This document shows, piece after piece, positions 56,031-64,000 of a DNA stretch of 64,000 bases (position 1 is its first letter; the number at the start of each line of letters is the position of its first letter). The translations under genes and the position numbers were made by a program. Origin of the DNA: CBDHFQ01 sp965262565 (GTDB lineage Bacteria > Bacteroidota > Bacteroidia > J057); contig CBDHFQ010000017.1 of NCBI GenBank assembly GCA_965262565.1, positions 62,001 through 126,000 on the forward strand. The letters run 5' to 3'. Below the pieces are notes generated by a model, which saw nothing but the letters and a program-made list of their open reading frames with translations, had not been told where the DNA came from and did not search any database.

Positions 56031-56693
56031 ATGGTCATTTCTAAAAAATATGGAATCAGTCTCTTTGCCATCTTCCTCATGCTTCATCTGAGTTCCTGCC
56101 TCACCTTTACTGAAACATATACCTTTAACAAAAATGGTTCAGGATCTATGGAATACACCATTGACATGAGCGAGATTTCCAGTCTGCTCAGTGTCAGTTC
56201 TGAAGATGAAGAGTCTTATAAGGAGGTTATTCCCTTTGCTGAAATAACGGAAGGCCTTCAAAAGATCAATGGAATCTCATCTGTCATCACCGAGGAAGAC
56301 AATGAAAATTTTGTATACAATATAGGATTTAAGTTTTCAGGTCTGCAACCTCTCAACAATGCGATGAATGTTATTCTGAACAATAGAAAAGATGAAGACC
56401 ATATCTTCTTTGTTAAGGAAGACAACGTCATTACACGTAAGCACCTTTATTCCGAGCGCTTTTCCTTAGAGAGTATCTTAGGAGAAGAAGAGTCAAACGC
56501 TTATGCCAAAGCGATATTTGAATCTGTGTCTTATGAGCTTAAATTTGAATTTAAAAATTCTGTCAAAGCAGTTTATTCTGCTGCAGATGCTGAAATAGGT
56601 GGGAAAAAAAATAGATTGGTAAATATTAAAGCTAGTCTATTAGATATTACTGACGACAATAATGTACTGAATACTTCTATCGTTCTACGATAG
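56031..56693 (+). CDS. Putative lipoprotein of unknown function
   Basis: About 220 residues from MVISKKYGIS; an in-frame GTG at 55992 is less likely. The hydrophobic segment ends LHLSSC with Cys23 as lipidation site, so it is predicted to be a lipoprotein. The mature part has beta-rich and charged stretches (TFTETYTFNKNGSGSMEYT) and no recognised domain. It is 39 bases upstream of the O-antigen-ligase-like gene on the same strand. Confidence 0.72.
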   Translation: MVISKKYGISLFAIFLMLHLSSCLTFTETYTFNKNGSGSMEYTIDMSEISSLLSVSSEDEESYKEVIPFAEITEGLQKINGISSVITEEDNENFVYNIGFKFSGLQPLNNAMNVILNNRKDEDHIFFVKEDNVITRKHLYSERFSLESILGEEESNAYAKAIFESVSYELKFEFKNSVKAVYSAADAEIGGKKNRLVNIKASLLDITDDNNVLNTSIVLR

Positions 56694-56732
56694 ATTTTTT
56701 TATCAAAATCGTAAGCTGCATTAACATCAAAT

Positions 56733-58091
56733 ATGCTTACACCACATTCTCCCTCTCCAGCCATTGTTTATAAGGTTAATGGTTCCTATGCCAATGCGAT
56801 AGAATTTCTTATCCATTTGTGCCTGTGTGGTCTTATGATAAGTATTCCCATTTCTAAAGGAGGTGCTTCAACCTTTATGGGGATTCTTGTAGGTCTTTCG
56901 ATCATTAAACTTTTTATCAGTAATATATCCATAAAAGAATTAATTACATCTCATTCATCTACAGCTATTTTTTCTCTGATATACATCCCATATCTCATTA
57001 GCATTTTATACTCAGACAATCAAAGCGAAGCATGGAAGTTCATATATAAACACAACCACTTCGTCTTCATCCCTCTTATTGTATTAGTTAACAGAGTACA
57101 TTTTTCGACATATTTTGAGCGATATGTTTCTTTACTAATCGTTAGTACTTGTTTCGCAGGCCTGCTTACCATTTTTCTTTATCTTTTACCAGAGCAAAAA
57201 ACCATTGAGCTGGTGGAAGCAAATTCATACTTAGGATTAAAACCCTATGAAAAATTAAGTAAGAGAGAAGCGTTTGGCGTATATAGCCCTTTTCTGGTTA
57301 GACTTCAATTTGGCAACATCATAGCCCTGAGTAGCCTGGCATGCTGCTGGTTAATAACCAGAAAAAGCTATAGGTACTTAGGTATCTTTTCCCTTATTAC
57401 GCTCATATCGACTGCCTTGATACTTGGCAGTAGAGGTAGTCAATTGGGGATGGTCGCAGGACTGGGGATATGGTTGGCAGGCGTATTGCTGATTTTTATC
57501 TATCCCATACTTAAGAGGAGAATTGGAAAAAGGATTGCTATCATTTTATCAATCAGCAGCTTCCTATTGCTTATAGGCATCTTTCCGATATTGGCTTACC
57601 AGTATGTTCCGGCTATTAAGCAAAGATACGGCCAGTTAATGTGGGAATTGTCCCTCTTCTCGAAAGATCAATACGATCAATACGATTATATATATTTTAC
57701 AAGTTTACGTAGGATTGTGGCTTGGAATAATGGTTGGGAGTTGATTAAACAGTCTCCAATTTGGGGGACAGGTGTTGGTGATTATAAACAGGAATTAAGA
57801 AAGATTTATGAATCAGATGAATGGATTTTTCCTGTCAACAACCACAATGCATTTATTTTTTTTTGGGGAAGCTGTGGAATAATAGGAATACTAACTTTTT
57901 TAGGTCTGCTTATCTATTGGACTTACGATGTGATAAAAAATGGAGATAAATGGGTAATTATTTGGGGAGTCTCTACGATTTTCTGTTATCTTATCATATT
58001 TACACTTGATGTAGGTATATTCTCCCAGGTGGATCGAATGACCTTTGTCTTAATGATGGCTTTCCCAGCCATAAAATCGAGCGATCTCTGA
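56733..58091 (+). CDS. O-antigen ligase/polymerase family membrane protein
   Basis: A polytopic membrane protein of 452 residues with about ten or eleven hydrophobic segments. The large loop contains WELIKQSPIWGTGVGDYK and then NNHNAFIFFWGSCGIIG, the Wzy/WaaL-type signature in which a histidine loop is common. Members polymerise or attach sugar chains to lipid carriers. The substrate is unknown. No sugar-nucleotide genes are adjacent. Confidence 0.85.
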   Translation: MLTPHSPSPAIVYKVNGSYANAIEFLIHLCLCGLMISIPISKGGASTFMGILVGLSIIKLFISNISIKELITSHSSTAIFSLIYIPYLISILYSDNQSEAWKFIYKHNHFVFIPLIVLVNRVHFSTYFERYVSLLIVSTCFAGLLTIFLYLLPEQKTIELVEANSYLGLKPYEKLSKREAFGVYSPFLVRLQFGNIIALSSLACCWLITRKSYRYLGIFSLITLISTALILGSRGSQLGMVAGLGIWLAGVLLIFIYPILKRRIGKRIAIILSISSFLLLIGIFPILAYQYVPAIKQRYGQLMWELSLFSKDQYDQYDYIYFTSLRRIVAWNNGWELIKQSPIWGTGVGDYKQELRKIYESDEWIFPVNNHNAFIFFWGSCGIIGILTFLGLLIYWTYDVIKNGDKWVIIWGVSTIFCYLIIFTLDVGIFSQVDRMTFVLMMAFPAIKSSDL

Positions 58092-58290
58092 ATATATATT
58101 CATGAGTGGATGAAATAATCCATACAATTACTAAAAATCACATATTAATAGAATAAAACTTAACAATTATGATAAATAATTGGATATATTGTCTTAAATT
58201 TCATTGTATTTTTCAAACCTGGCAACAAAATTCTGCGTAATGCAAATATAAGATGGTCAAGAGGTTGTCAGTCTTGATTTAAAGAATAAA

Positions 58291-59496
58291 ATGAAGCATA
58301 TGAAATTCAAGTTCTCCTTTCGAATGCCATTTTTAGCGCCTGTTAGAATATTGGTTCTAATCATCATATTTTTTATTCCTTCCCTCTCTTATATTCATGC
58401 TCAATCACAGAGCATGCAAACTTTTGTTTCGGGGGATCAATTACTAGGGATTCATAGAGTGGCCCCCAAGCAAACGCTTTATGGAATTGCTAAAATGTAC
58501 AATATGAGTGTGGATGACCTGATGAAGCTAAATGAATTATCAGGCCCCGGCATATTTCCCGGAAATAAGTTGTGGGTAGTTATTGAGAAAAATGTCCAAG
58601 CCCAAACGACTGGAAGAAACGTTACTCCCAATATTGGTAATCGTCCCGCAGCAGTTGTAACTAATCCCGTTACCCAAACAAGACAAGCGGCCAATCAGGG
58701 AGAATTAACTGATATAGACATACTCGCAACCATTCCCAGCATGGGATATAATCCTTATGAAGATAACAGACAAACTCAAACTCAGACTCAGACTCAAAAC
58801 AGGGCCACACGCCCAAACACTAATTCATATCCTGTTTATCAGACCGATAGAAATGTTCAGCAAGATAGCCGTATTCTTAGAAATGAATATTATAGGGTAC
58901 AGCAAGGAGACAATATGTACTCTATCGCAAACAGATATAATATAAGTGTAGATAAGTTGAGAGGTTGGAATGCAAAATTTGAAGTGAATCCTGGGGATAT
59001 TATTGTAGTGAGAAAATATTATGATGAGCGCAATCCTTCAGAAGTTGCTGATCCAGTAATATATAGAGGTGCTTCTAATCCTCAGACTTATAATCCTTAT
59101 ACAAATAACTACAATATAGGAAATACTAATCCTAGAACTATTAATAGTACTCATAGCACTCGTCAGCTTATTACCGCTCCGACAAATACCAGCACAGTTT
59201 ATCATGACGTTACCCCTACTTATGGGCCAAGTGGAAGTGGAAATTTCGTAGAAGAAGGTTCATACATTGTTTTTGAGTCTAATCCAAGATTAGGTAATCC
59301 TTTTTATGCTATCCACAAAAATCTTAGCCCCGGCAGTAAATTAAGATTAGAACTTCCTAATCAGTCAGGTTACCTTAACATTCATGTAGTAGGCTATTTA
59401 CCTAGAAGTTCACAAGCTATTGTTGGATTATCCCAAGCGGTTATTGATATCCTTAGGGATTTTGGAAGTCCATCTTCGGTAAGGATCTTATACTAA
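58291..59496 (+). CDS. LysM-domain secreted protein
   Basis: A secreted protein of 401 residues; a signal segment (VLIIIFFIPSLSYIHAQ) near residues 22-38 follows a basic start. Two LysM modules (about 50-97 and 203-247; YRVQQGDNMYSIANRYNIS is one) should bind peptidoglycan. A Gln/Thr-rich spacer with a short repeat joins them. The carboxyl-terminal 110 residues form another domain (GSYIVFESNPRLGNPF...) that is not recognised; similar tails are seen in other LysM proteins. Confidence 0.87.
   Translation: MKHMKFKFSFRMPFLAPVRILVLIIIFFIPSLSYIHAQSQSMQTFVSGDQLLGIHRVAPKQTLYGIAKMYNMSVDDLMKLNELSGPGIFPGNKLWVVIEKNVQAQTTGRNVTPNIGNRPAAVVTNPVTQTRQAANQGELTDIDILATIPSMGYNPYEDNRQTQTQTQTQNRATRPNTNSYPVYQTDRNVQQDSRILRNEYYRVQQGDNMYSIANRYNISVDKLRGWNAKFEVNPGDIIVVRKYYDERNPSEVADPVIYRGASNPQTYNPYTNNYNIGNTNPRTINSTHSTRQLITAPTNTSTVYHDVTPTYGPSGSGNFVEEGSYIVFESNPRLGNPFYAIHKNLSPGSKLRLELPNQSGYLNIHVVGYLPRSSQAIVGLSQAVIDILRDFGSPSSVRILY
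58771..58800 (+). repeat. Hexanucleotide micro-repeat encoding Gln-Thr
   Basis: Five successive hexamers of the form CAAACT/CAGACT/CAAAAC inside the LysM gene encode QTQTQTQTQN. Codons vary between units, so it is an old or imperfect array, but slippage could alter the linker length. Confidence 0.75.
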
Positions 59497-59528
59497 TTTA
59501 TAGATACTCAACTAAAGTATGCCAGTGA

Positions 59529-60425
59529 ATGTATGGTACGGGGGGCATATTCAAACCTTTAGTAAAGACACATAAAGATGCCTTAAAGCATCGGTTTTAT
59601 ACATTTGCACATATCGCATTTATTTTAGTCATCTATGAATTGACTCTTGGAATAGGAAGTATTACTCATCCTGATTTTCCTGATTATATACGAGAGAAGG
59701 TATGGTATCATTTCTTTGATTACCTATTTCCAGGAGCTACCTTAATCCTATCAATTGCTCTTATTGCGAATGCCTCCTTTTATCTTATACATGATTGGTT
59801 TGGCATCAGAACTCCCAAAGAAGAAAAGGAAAAAGAAGCAAAAAAAAAGAACCTGATTGGAGAAGGTAAAATGCCAGAAATTAAGCCTAAAGAATCTTTT
59901 TCAAAAAAATTTAAGTGGTACCTTTGGGGGACAGTTATTGTGGAAGGATTTTTATTAGGTTCTATTATTTATGCTATTCTCCCTTTATTCACTCAATTGT
60001 TGACATTACTTTTATTTCAACAAGTAGAACTACCACCAGCAGAAAATGAGTATGAGTCTTTAAGATCATTTCATACAAATGTACTTATACAAATAGGATT
60101 AGCATTTGGAACCGGATTTTATGAAGAATACATTTTCCGTTTTCTTCTTATTTTGTTATTAAGCAATCTTAATCCACTCACTAAACCTATTCCTTATTTA
60201 CCTACCGCAAAGCCGCTTTCAAAACCGATCATAGTCCTTTTTGCTTCTCTACTATATGCAGGATCACATTTTCTTATTCCAGGAGGAGAAAATTTTTATA
60301 TCTATATCTTTTTATATCGGTTCTTTTTCAGCATTGTCCTCTATCAAATTATCAAACGATTTCGTCTTCCCCTTGCAGTGTGGACTCATATTTTTTACAA
60401 TATTTGGTATTATATTTTACTCTAA
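59529..60425 (+). CDS. CPBP (CAAX/Abi-type) intramembrane metalloprotease
   Basis: A membrane protein of 298 residues with several hydrophobic segments. The motif YEEYIFRF places E199, E200 and R204 in the EExxxR pattern; H247 in GSHFLIP and the later HIFYN provide the second and third parts of the family site. Members cleave prenylated or other membrane substrates, or immunity factors; the substrate is unknown. A lysine/glutamate-rich cytoplasmic loop (residues 95-115) is unusual. It is 32 bases after the LysM gene. Confidence 0.88.
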   Translation: MYGTGGIFKPLVKTHKDALKHRFYTFAHIAFILVIYELTLGIGSITHPDFPDYIREKVWYHFFDYLFPGATLILSIALIANASFYLIHDWFGIRTPKEEKEKEAKKKNLIGEGKMPEIKPKESFSKKFKWYLWGTVIVEGFLLGSIIYAILPLFTQLLTLLLFQQVELPPAENEYESLRSFHTNVLIQIGLAFGTGFYEEYIFRFLLILLLSNLNPLTKPIPYLPTAKPLSKPIIVLFASLLYAGSHFLIPGGENFYIYIFLYRFFFSIVLYQIIKRFRLPLAVWTHIFYNIWYYILL

Positions 60426-60496
60426 CTACCTAATGGCTTCCTAATCATGTAGTTTTAGTATTAACAGAATCAATTTTAACCATAAAAGACATATTA

Positions 60497-61225
60497 TCAT
60501 GCTTCATTCTGTTCTCTCGCTAATCTGGCTGTCAAAGCATCATAAATAATTTCTTCTTCTGATACCAATGGTCCCGATACAGCTTGTTTAGTGTAATTAA
60601 AAGCATCAGAAGGAAAGGAGGCCAATTTATTCCCTAGATGTGCCAGTGTCTCTTCCAGATGTTCCCAGGGTACAACTCTCATAATTAGTCCTAACCTCAA
60701 GGCTTCAGCCGTATCAATTTTATCAGCGAGAAAAATCATCTCTTTTGCTCTTGCCTCACCTATTAACCTAGGCAACCTACGTATACCTCCCCAGGCGGGT
60801 GTCCAACCTAGTTCCACTTCTGGAAGCGAGAATATCGCATTAGGCGTGGCTATCCGTAAATCGCATGCCAATGCTAACTCTAATCCTCCCCCGATAGCAT
60901 AACCATTAATTACAGCCAAGGTGGGGATAGAAAGCCTTTCTATCTCATTATAAAGATATAGCCCCTTTTTTATCCATTCTTCTACGTCCTTTCCCTGTCT
61001 GTCTTTAAATGCTTTAACATCTCCTCCTGTACAAAAAGCTTTCTCTCCAGATGCCCGAATAATTAAGGCTCTAATCAATCTTTCTTTAGATATCTGGCTA
61101 ACAAGCGTCTGCATAGTCTCAAGCATATCCCAAGATAAACAGTTCAATTTGTCTGGTCTGTTGAGCGTTAACGTCCCAATTCGTTGGTCTAGTTCAAATA
61201 GAATATGTGGATGATCTGATTTCAT
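60497..61225 (-). CDS. Enoyl-CoA hydratase/isomerase (crotonase) family protein
   Basis: A crotonase of 242 residues. The oxyanion loop AFCTGGDVKAF is near 63-73. Both catalytic glutamates are present: E116 in IGGGLELALACD and E136 in SLPEVELG. The gene should therefore encode a hydratase, although isomerase activity is possible. It stands alone between the CPBP and exonuclease genes and its partners are not in the window. Confidence 0.92.
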   Translation of the reverse strand: MKSDHPHILFELDQRIGTLTLNRPDKLNCLSWDMLETMQTLVSQISKERLIRALIIRASGEKAFCTGGDVKAFKDRQGKDVEEWIKKGLYLYNEIERLSIPTLAVINGYAIGGGLELALACDLRIATPNAIFSLPEVELGWTPAWGGIRRLPRLIGEARAKEMIFLADKIDTAEALRLGLIMRVVPWEHLEETLAHLGNKLASFPSDAFNYTKQAVSGPLVSEEEIIYDALTARLAREQNEA

Positions 61226-61337
61226 GAAGGTTCCATTTTTTTACGAGTTGTAATATGAATTATAGTCTTTTGGTATACAAATTCAATTTTTTATCTTATA
61301 GATAAGAGGTCACGTTTATTGAAGATAGGGATCGACT

Positions 61338-62036
61338 ATGTGGGACTTTTACAAATTTATTCGCTTAAAGAGAAGTTGTAGAGCTGAAAAGCTTCCTAAC
61401 TATATTTGTGATTACATTAACTTGTATAAAAAGAGGCCTTCCCTGAACTGCGATTGGAAGGACTTAAGATTTATAGTTTTGGATACGGAAACTACAGGAC
61501 TTAATCCTCAAAGAGATAAAATTCTTTCTCTTGGTGCTGTCTTGGTACAGAAACAAGAGATTTGGTTAGAAGAAAGTCTGGAATTAATATTAAGAATAGA
61601 AGAGCCTCAGAATCAATCAAGTATCATTATTCATGGAATTACTAATACGGAATTGGAAGAAGGAGTAGATGAAAAAATTGCTCTAGAAACATTCATTAAA
61701 TTCATAGGAAATGCGATATTGGTTGCTCATCATGCAAAATTCGATATTACCATCATAGAAAAGAGAATCCAGCAATTCTACCCCCACTTTTTCATTCACA
61801 ATATTATTTTAGATACTGCTCACCTGGCATTTCTTGTAGAGCACCCTGATCTTTCCCTAAATTACATGAATCCGAGAAAGTTTTCCCTTGATGCCTTATG
61901 TAAGAAGTATAGAATTATTGCGCGAGACAGGCATACAGCTTGGGGAGATGCGTTAATTACAGCAAAATTATTTCTCAAATTTTTACATCACTTACATCAC
62001 CAAAGAGCTCATAGTCTACGGAGTCTATTTCCCTAA
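61338..62036 (+). CDS. DnaQ-like 3'-5' exonuclease (DEDDh)
   Basis: An exonuclease of 232 residues. The DEDDh set is complete: D49 and E51 (VLDTETTGL), D136 (HHAKFDI), H199 and D204 (RHTAWGDA). It resembles DnaQ/polymerase-III-epsilon-type proteins. The amino end (first 40 residues) is basic and not part of the fold. It may act in repair or RNA decay; no polymerase gene is adjacent. Confidence 0.9.
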   Translation: MWDFYKFIRLKRSCRAEKLPNYICDYINLYKKRPSLNCDWKDLRFIVLDTETTGLNPQRDKILSLGAVLVQKQEIWLEESLELILRIEEPQNQSSIIIHGITNTELEEGVDEKIALETFIKFIGNAILVAHHAKFDITIIEKRIQQFYPHFFIHNIILDTAHLAFLVEHPDLSLNYMNPRKFSLDALCKKYRIIARDRHTAWGDALITAKLFLKFLHHLHHQRAHSLRSLFP

Positions 62037-62175
62037 CATTGAGAGGATCTTTCTAATTTTGGCAGGAGTACTGACAAATTTACACGAAATAGAGGCCAAT
62101 TTAATCTCTGAGCATCTATATCAGGTATATGGAACTGCTTTTGCAGATAATCGTAGACCTAATAGGAGGTAAACT

Positions 62176-62664
62176 ATGAGATTAACAAATAAAAGTGGGG
62201 GATTGAACCCCGAACCAGCAGAAGAACTTTCAGAACGATTAAATGTATTATTGGCGAATTACCAGCTATTTTTACAAAATATTCGTTCACTGTTCTGGAA
62301 TCCACGTTTGCGCATTTTTATGGACTTTGGAGGTGCATTAGGTAAGTTGCGAAAAATCATGCAACAAGATGCTGAAGTAATAGCAAATAGTATTTTGTTA
62401 TTGGGCCATGCCCCTTCCAGTTCAGCCATGGATTTTATGACCAAAGGAGATATCGCTTCAGCAGATAGTATTGAAGATCTTGATACAGGACTTAAAGTAA
62501 TAATTAACAATACCGTTGAAATTCTTGATCATGTAGAAGAAGTAATAGACTTTATCTCAGATTGGGAAGAAGATGGGGCTTTGGAACTGTTGGATCAACT
62601 GGAAGAAAGATTAACGTATGCGCATCTGTATTTTACTCAAATGCGCTCAACTTACATGAATTAA
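62176..62664 (+). CDS. Dps-like protein with altered ferroxidase site
   Basis: A helical protein of 162 residues matching the Dps/ferritin-like pattern (LLANYQLFLQNIRSLFWN, then a second helix pair and ILLLGHAP). The canonical ferroxidase residues are lost or changed: the first His (HWN) is Phe40, the second His aligns with Phe51, Asp aligns with Glu67 and the Glu of AERI with Asn71. Thus it probably no longer oxidises iron in the usual way, but may keep the shell-forming or DNA-binding fold. A terminator follows 24 bases later. Confidence 0.78.
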   Translation: MRLTNKSGGLNPEPAEELSERLNVLLANYQLFLQNIRSLFWNPRLRIFMDFGGALGKLRKIMQQDAEVIANSILLLGHAPSSSAMDFMTKGDIASADSIEDLDTGLKVIINNTVEILDHVEEVIDFISDWEEDGALELLDQLEERLTYAHLYFTQMRSTYMN

Positions 62665-62687
62665 ACTTGAATTTATATCTAACGTAG

Positions 62688-62730
62688 AAAACATCTGGAT
62701 TTCTCTATGAGTTCAGATGTTTTTTATTTT
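62688..62730. terminator. Terminator between convergent Dps-like and KirBac genes
   Basis: AAAACATCTG (62688-62697) pairs perfectly with CAGATGTTTT (62714-62723), followed by TTATTTT. The downstream arm includes the stop codon and last codons of the minus-strand channel gene (62713), so the hairpin is partly coding. It can end the plus-strand gene and probably both. Confidence 0.8.
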
Positions 62731-63792
62731 CTTAGTTGATCCATTTAAGGATACAGGGTAAGTGTTGTTTAATTGATCCACTTCTACAACTAAATTTCCA
62801 TCCTCGTCATTGTAAAATACTTTGTTAAATTTTGCTCCCCAAATAATATCCTCAGCTTTATATGAGTATCTGGTATGTACTTCCTGAGCAAAAGTCTCAT
62901 CATACCCTCTAATAATTACCAGAAACTCAACATTAATTGTAAAATAATCTTCAAAAGACTTTTTGTATAAAGGACTACCTTCGTCTATGGGATGAACGAT
63001 CGTCCAGGTAAGGGGAAAAAGGGTTACTCTATCCCTTTCCAACGTTAATCGATTAAATTTCTGTTGTATAATCCCTTCCTCCTCCTCATAACACATAAGC
63101 ACCAATTCCGCACTTAATTCAATTAGTTGATTTTTACGCCTGTTTACTATTCTAAACTGAAAGCTATTAATATCTTTATAGGGAGCAATGATGGCGTTAT
63201 CACTGAAAGCAACTTTAGCTGATGGTTTTGAGAAACGCCCGTATAGTAAGCCAGTAGCAAGAGCAAATCCTAATAAACCTGACATTGCCTCAAAAGAAGC
63301 AATTACATTCGCCACATTTCCATTAGGACTTACAGAACCATATCCTACCGTGGTAAAGGTTTGTACGCTGAAGTAAAAAGCCTGAAGAAATTTCGAGAAT
63401 CTGTGAACTTTTTGAGGTACTCCAGTCAAATGTTCTACTCCGTCCAGCACATATAGGAAAGCAAAAAGGCAATTAACTATAATATATACTGTAACCAGTA
63501 ACAATATAAATTGCCACCAAGGAATAGCTACTAAAGTGATGTAGAGGTTAAGGGATCCTATTCCCGTACCTTTCTTAATTACATTGAACGACCCGTCTTT
63601 ATTGATCAATCTTTTATTTACTCTACCTAGCCTATTTCCAAATCCAAGGTCCTGAAAATCAGATTCATTAATTGGTTTAGATATTTTCTCTTTACCGTCC
63701 TTAGCGAGCGTGGACGATTGGTCCCTGTGTTTTTCAGAAAGATCAGATCCAGAGGTACGAATGTTTTTATTATCTAAATGATTAGGTTCCAT
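62713..63792 (-). CDS. KirBac-type inward-rectifier potassium channel
   Basis: A potassium channel of 359 residues. A cytoplasmic amino end leads to a slide helix and first transmembrane helix (about 90-116). The pore helix and filter TVGYG are at 148-152, followed by the second transmembrane helix (about 160-185). The last 175 residues form the beta-rich cytoplasmic Kir domain. Length and layout match bacterial Kir channels, which set membrane potential or potassium leak. The amino-terminal 45 residues are polar and not conserved. It stands alone, and the 208 bases to the window edge hold no clear feature. Confidence 0.93.
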   Translation of the reverse strand: MEPNHLDNKNIRTSGSDLSEKHRDQSSTLAKDGKEKISKPINESDFQDLGFGNRLGRVNKRLINKDGSFNVIKKGTGIGSLNLYITLVAIPWWQFILLLVTVYIIVNCLFAFLYVLDGVEHLTGVPQKVHRFSKFLQAFYFSVQTFTTVGYGSVSPNGNVANVIASFEAMSGLLGFALATGLLYGRFSKPSAKVAFSDNAIIAPYKDINSFQFRIVNRRKNQLIELSAELVLMCYEEEEGIIQQKFNRLTLERDRVTLFPLTWTIVHPIDEGSPLYKKSFEDYFTINVEFLVIIRGYDETFAQEVHTRYSYKAEDIIWGAKFNKVFYNDEDGNLVVEVDQLNNTYPVSLNGSTKKIKNI

Positions 63793-64000
63793 AATTAATC
63801 AGGCCCATTACGGTCCAAGAGACTCCATCAAGTCTTATTTTGCCTCAAATAAAGTTAGAAAAGATTCTGTAAAATTTCACTTGCCTGCCCCTTAAACACC
63901 TTAATCAGCTGACCGAGTCCCTTTCATTTCCAAAGTAAAAAATATCCGAAACAATGCAGTCCATATTTTTTTTACAAAAAAATATTTAAGTAAATTAATT

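Noticed and set aside
1..64000. tRNA, rRNA, CRISPR arrays, prophage, intact insertion sequences, riboswitches
   Set aside because: I looked for T-loop sequences, regular spaced repeats, transposase motifs and leader structures and saw none that hold up; a covariance-model search would be needed to exclude small RNAs.

Overview
The window is 64 kb of an AT-rich bacterial chromosome from the phylum Bacteroidota (Bacteroidetes). Three things point there. Several secreted proteins end in type IX secretion (T9SS) sorting-type tails. Candidate promoters fit the Bacteroidota form (TTTG about 20 bases before TAnnTTTG). The mix of families (lamin-tail repeat protein, DUF349 repeat protein, ECF-sigma cassette with a Spy-like third gene, L21-L27 pair) is typical of aerobic, often marine or gliding Cytophagales/Saprospirales-type organisms. 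The order cannot be fixed from the sequence alone. I saw no tRNA, rRNA, CRISPR array, prophage or intact insertion sequence; this looks like ordinary core and accessory chromosome.

Layout. 1-5.5 kb (minus): 5' part of ftsY, a giant secreted lamin-tail repeat protein and a small secreted protein. 5.8-13 kb: housekeeping genes rlmD, deoxynucleoside kinase, trpS, a TSUP exporter, lysC and fabI, tightly packed with convergent overlaps. 13-20.5 kb: a dolichyl-phosphate-mannose-type glycosyltransferase, an amidohydrolase lipoprotein, a conserved protein of unknown function, and a YbbP/YbbA-type ABC transporter. 21-26 kb (plus): tesA-like esterase (divergent from the ABC genes, as in Escherichia coli), SDR, VOC protein, BASS transporter and PlsC-like acyltransferase. 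26.4-29.3 kb: two convergent sensor-kinase-like genes whose kinase cores look degenerate. 29.6-36 kb: an M43 metalloprotease, several small unknown proteins, a fatty-acid 2-hydroxylase-type membrane enzyme and a 477-residue helical protein. 36.2-46 kb (plus): an alpha-oxoamine synthase, an intact histidine kinase with a single-domain receiver, photolyase, lysS and a five-repeat DUF349 protein. 46-48 kb (minus): ECF sigma, membrane anti-sigma-like protein and Spy-like periplasmic protein. 48-54 kb: a lipoprotein, a BNR/sortilin-type T9SS cargo and a class A penicillin-binding protein. 54.5-64 kb: rpmA/rplU, ubiX, a lipoprotein, an O-antigen-ligase-like protein, a LysM protein, a CPBP protease, a crotonase, a DEDDh exonuclease, a Dps-like protein lacking most ferroxidase residues, and a KirBac-type potassium channel.

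Themes. Envelope biology dominates: T9SS cargo, lipoproteins, lipid enzymes (PlsC-like, alpha-oxoamine synthase, fatty-acid hydroxylase, FabI), peptidoglycan synthesis (PBP1A, LysM) and envelope sensing (ECF cassette). The most unusual items are the pair of kinase-dead-looking sensor proteins, the alpha-oxoamine synthase near a fatty-acid 2-hydroxylase (a possible sphingo- or sulfonolipid link), the Dps-like protein without a normal ferroxidase site, and a 0.5 kb gap with strong terminator hairpins that could hold a small RNA. I found no clear new multi-gene defence or mobile system.
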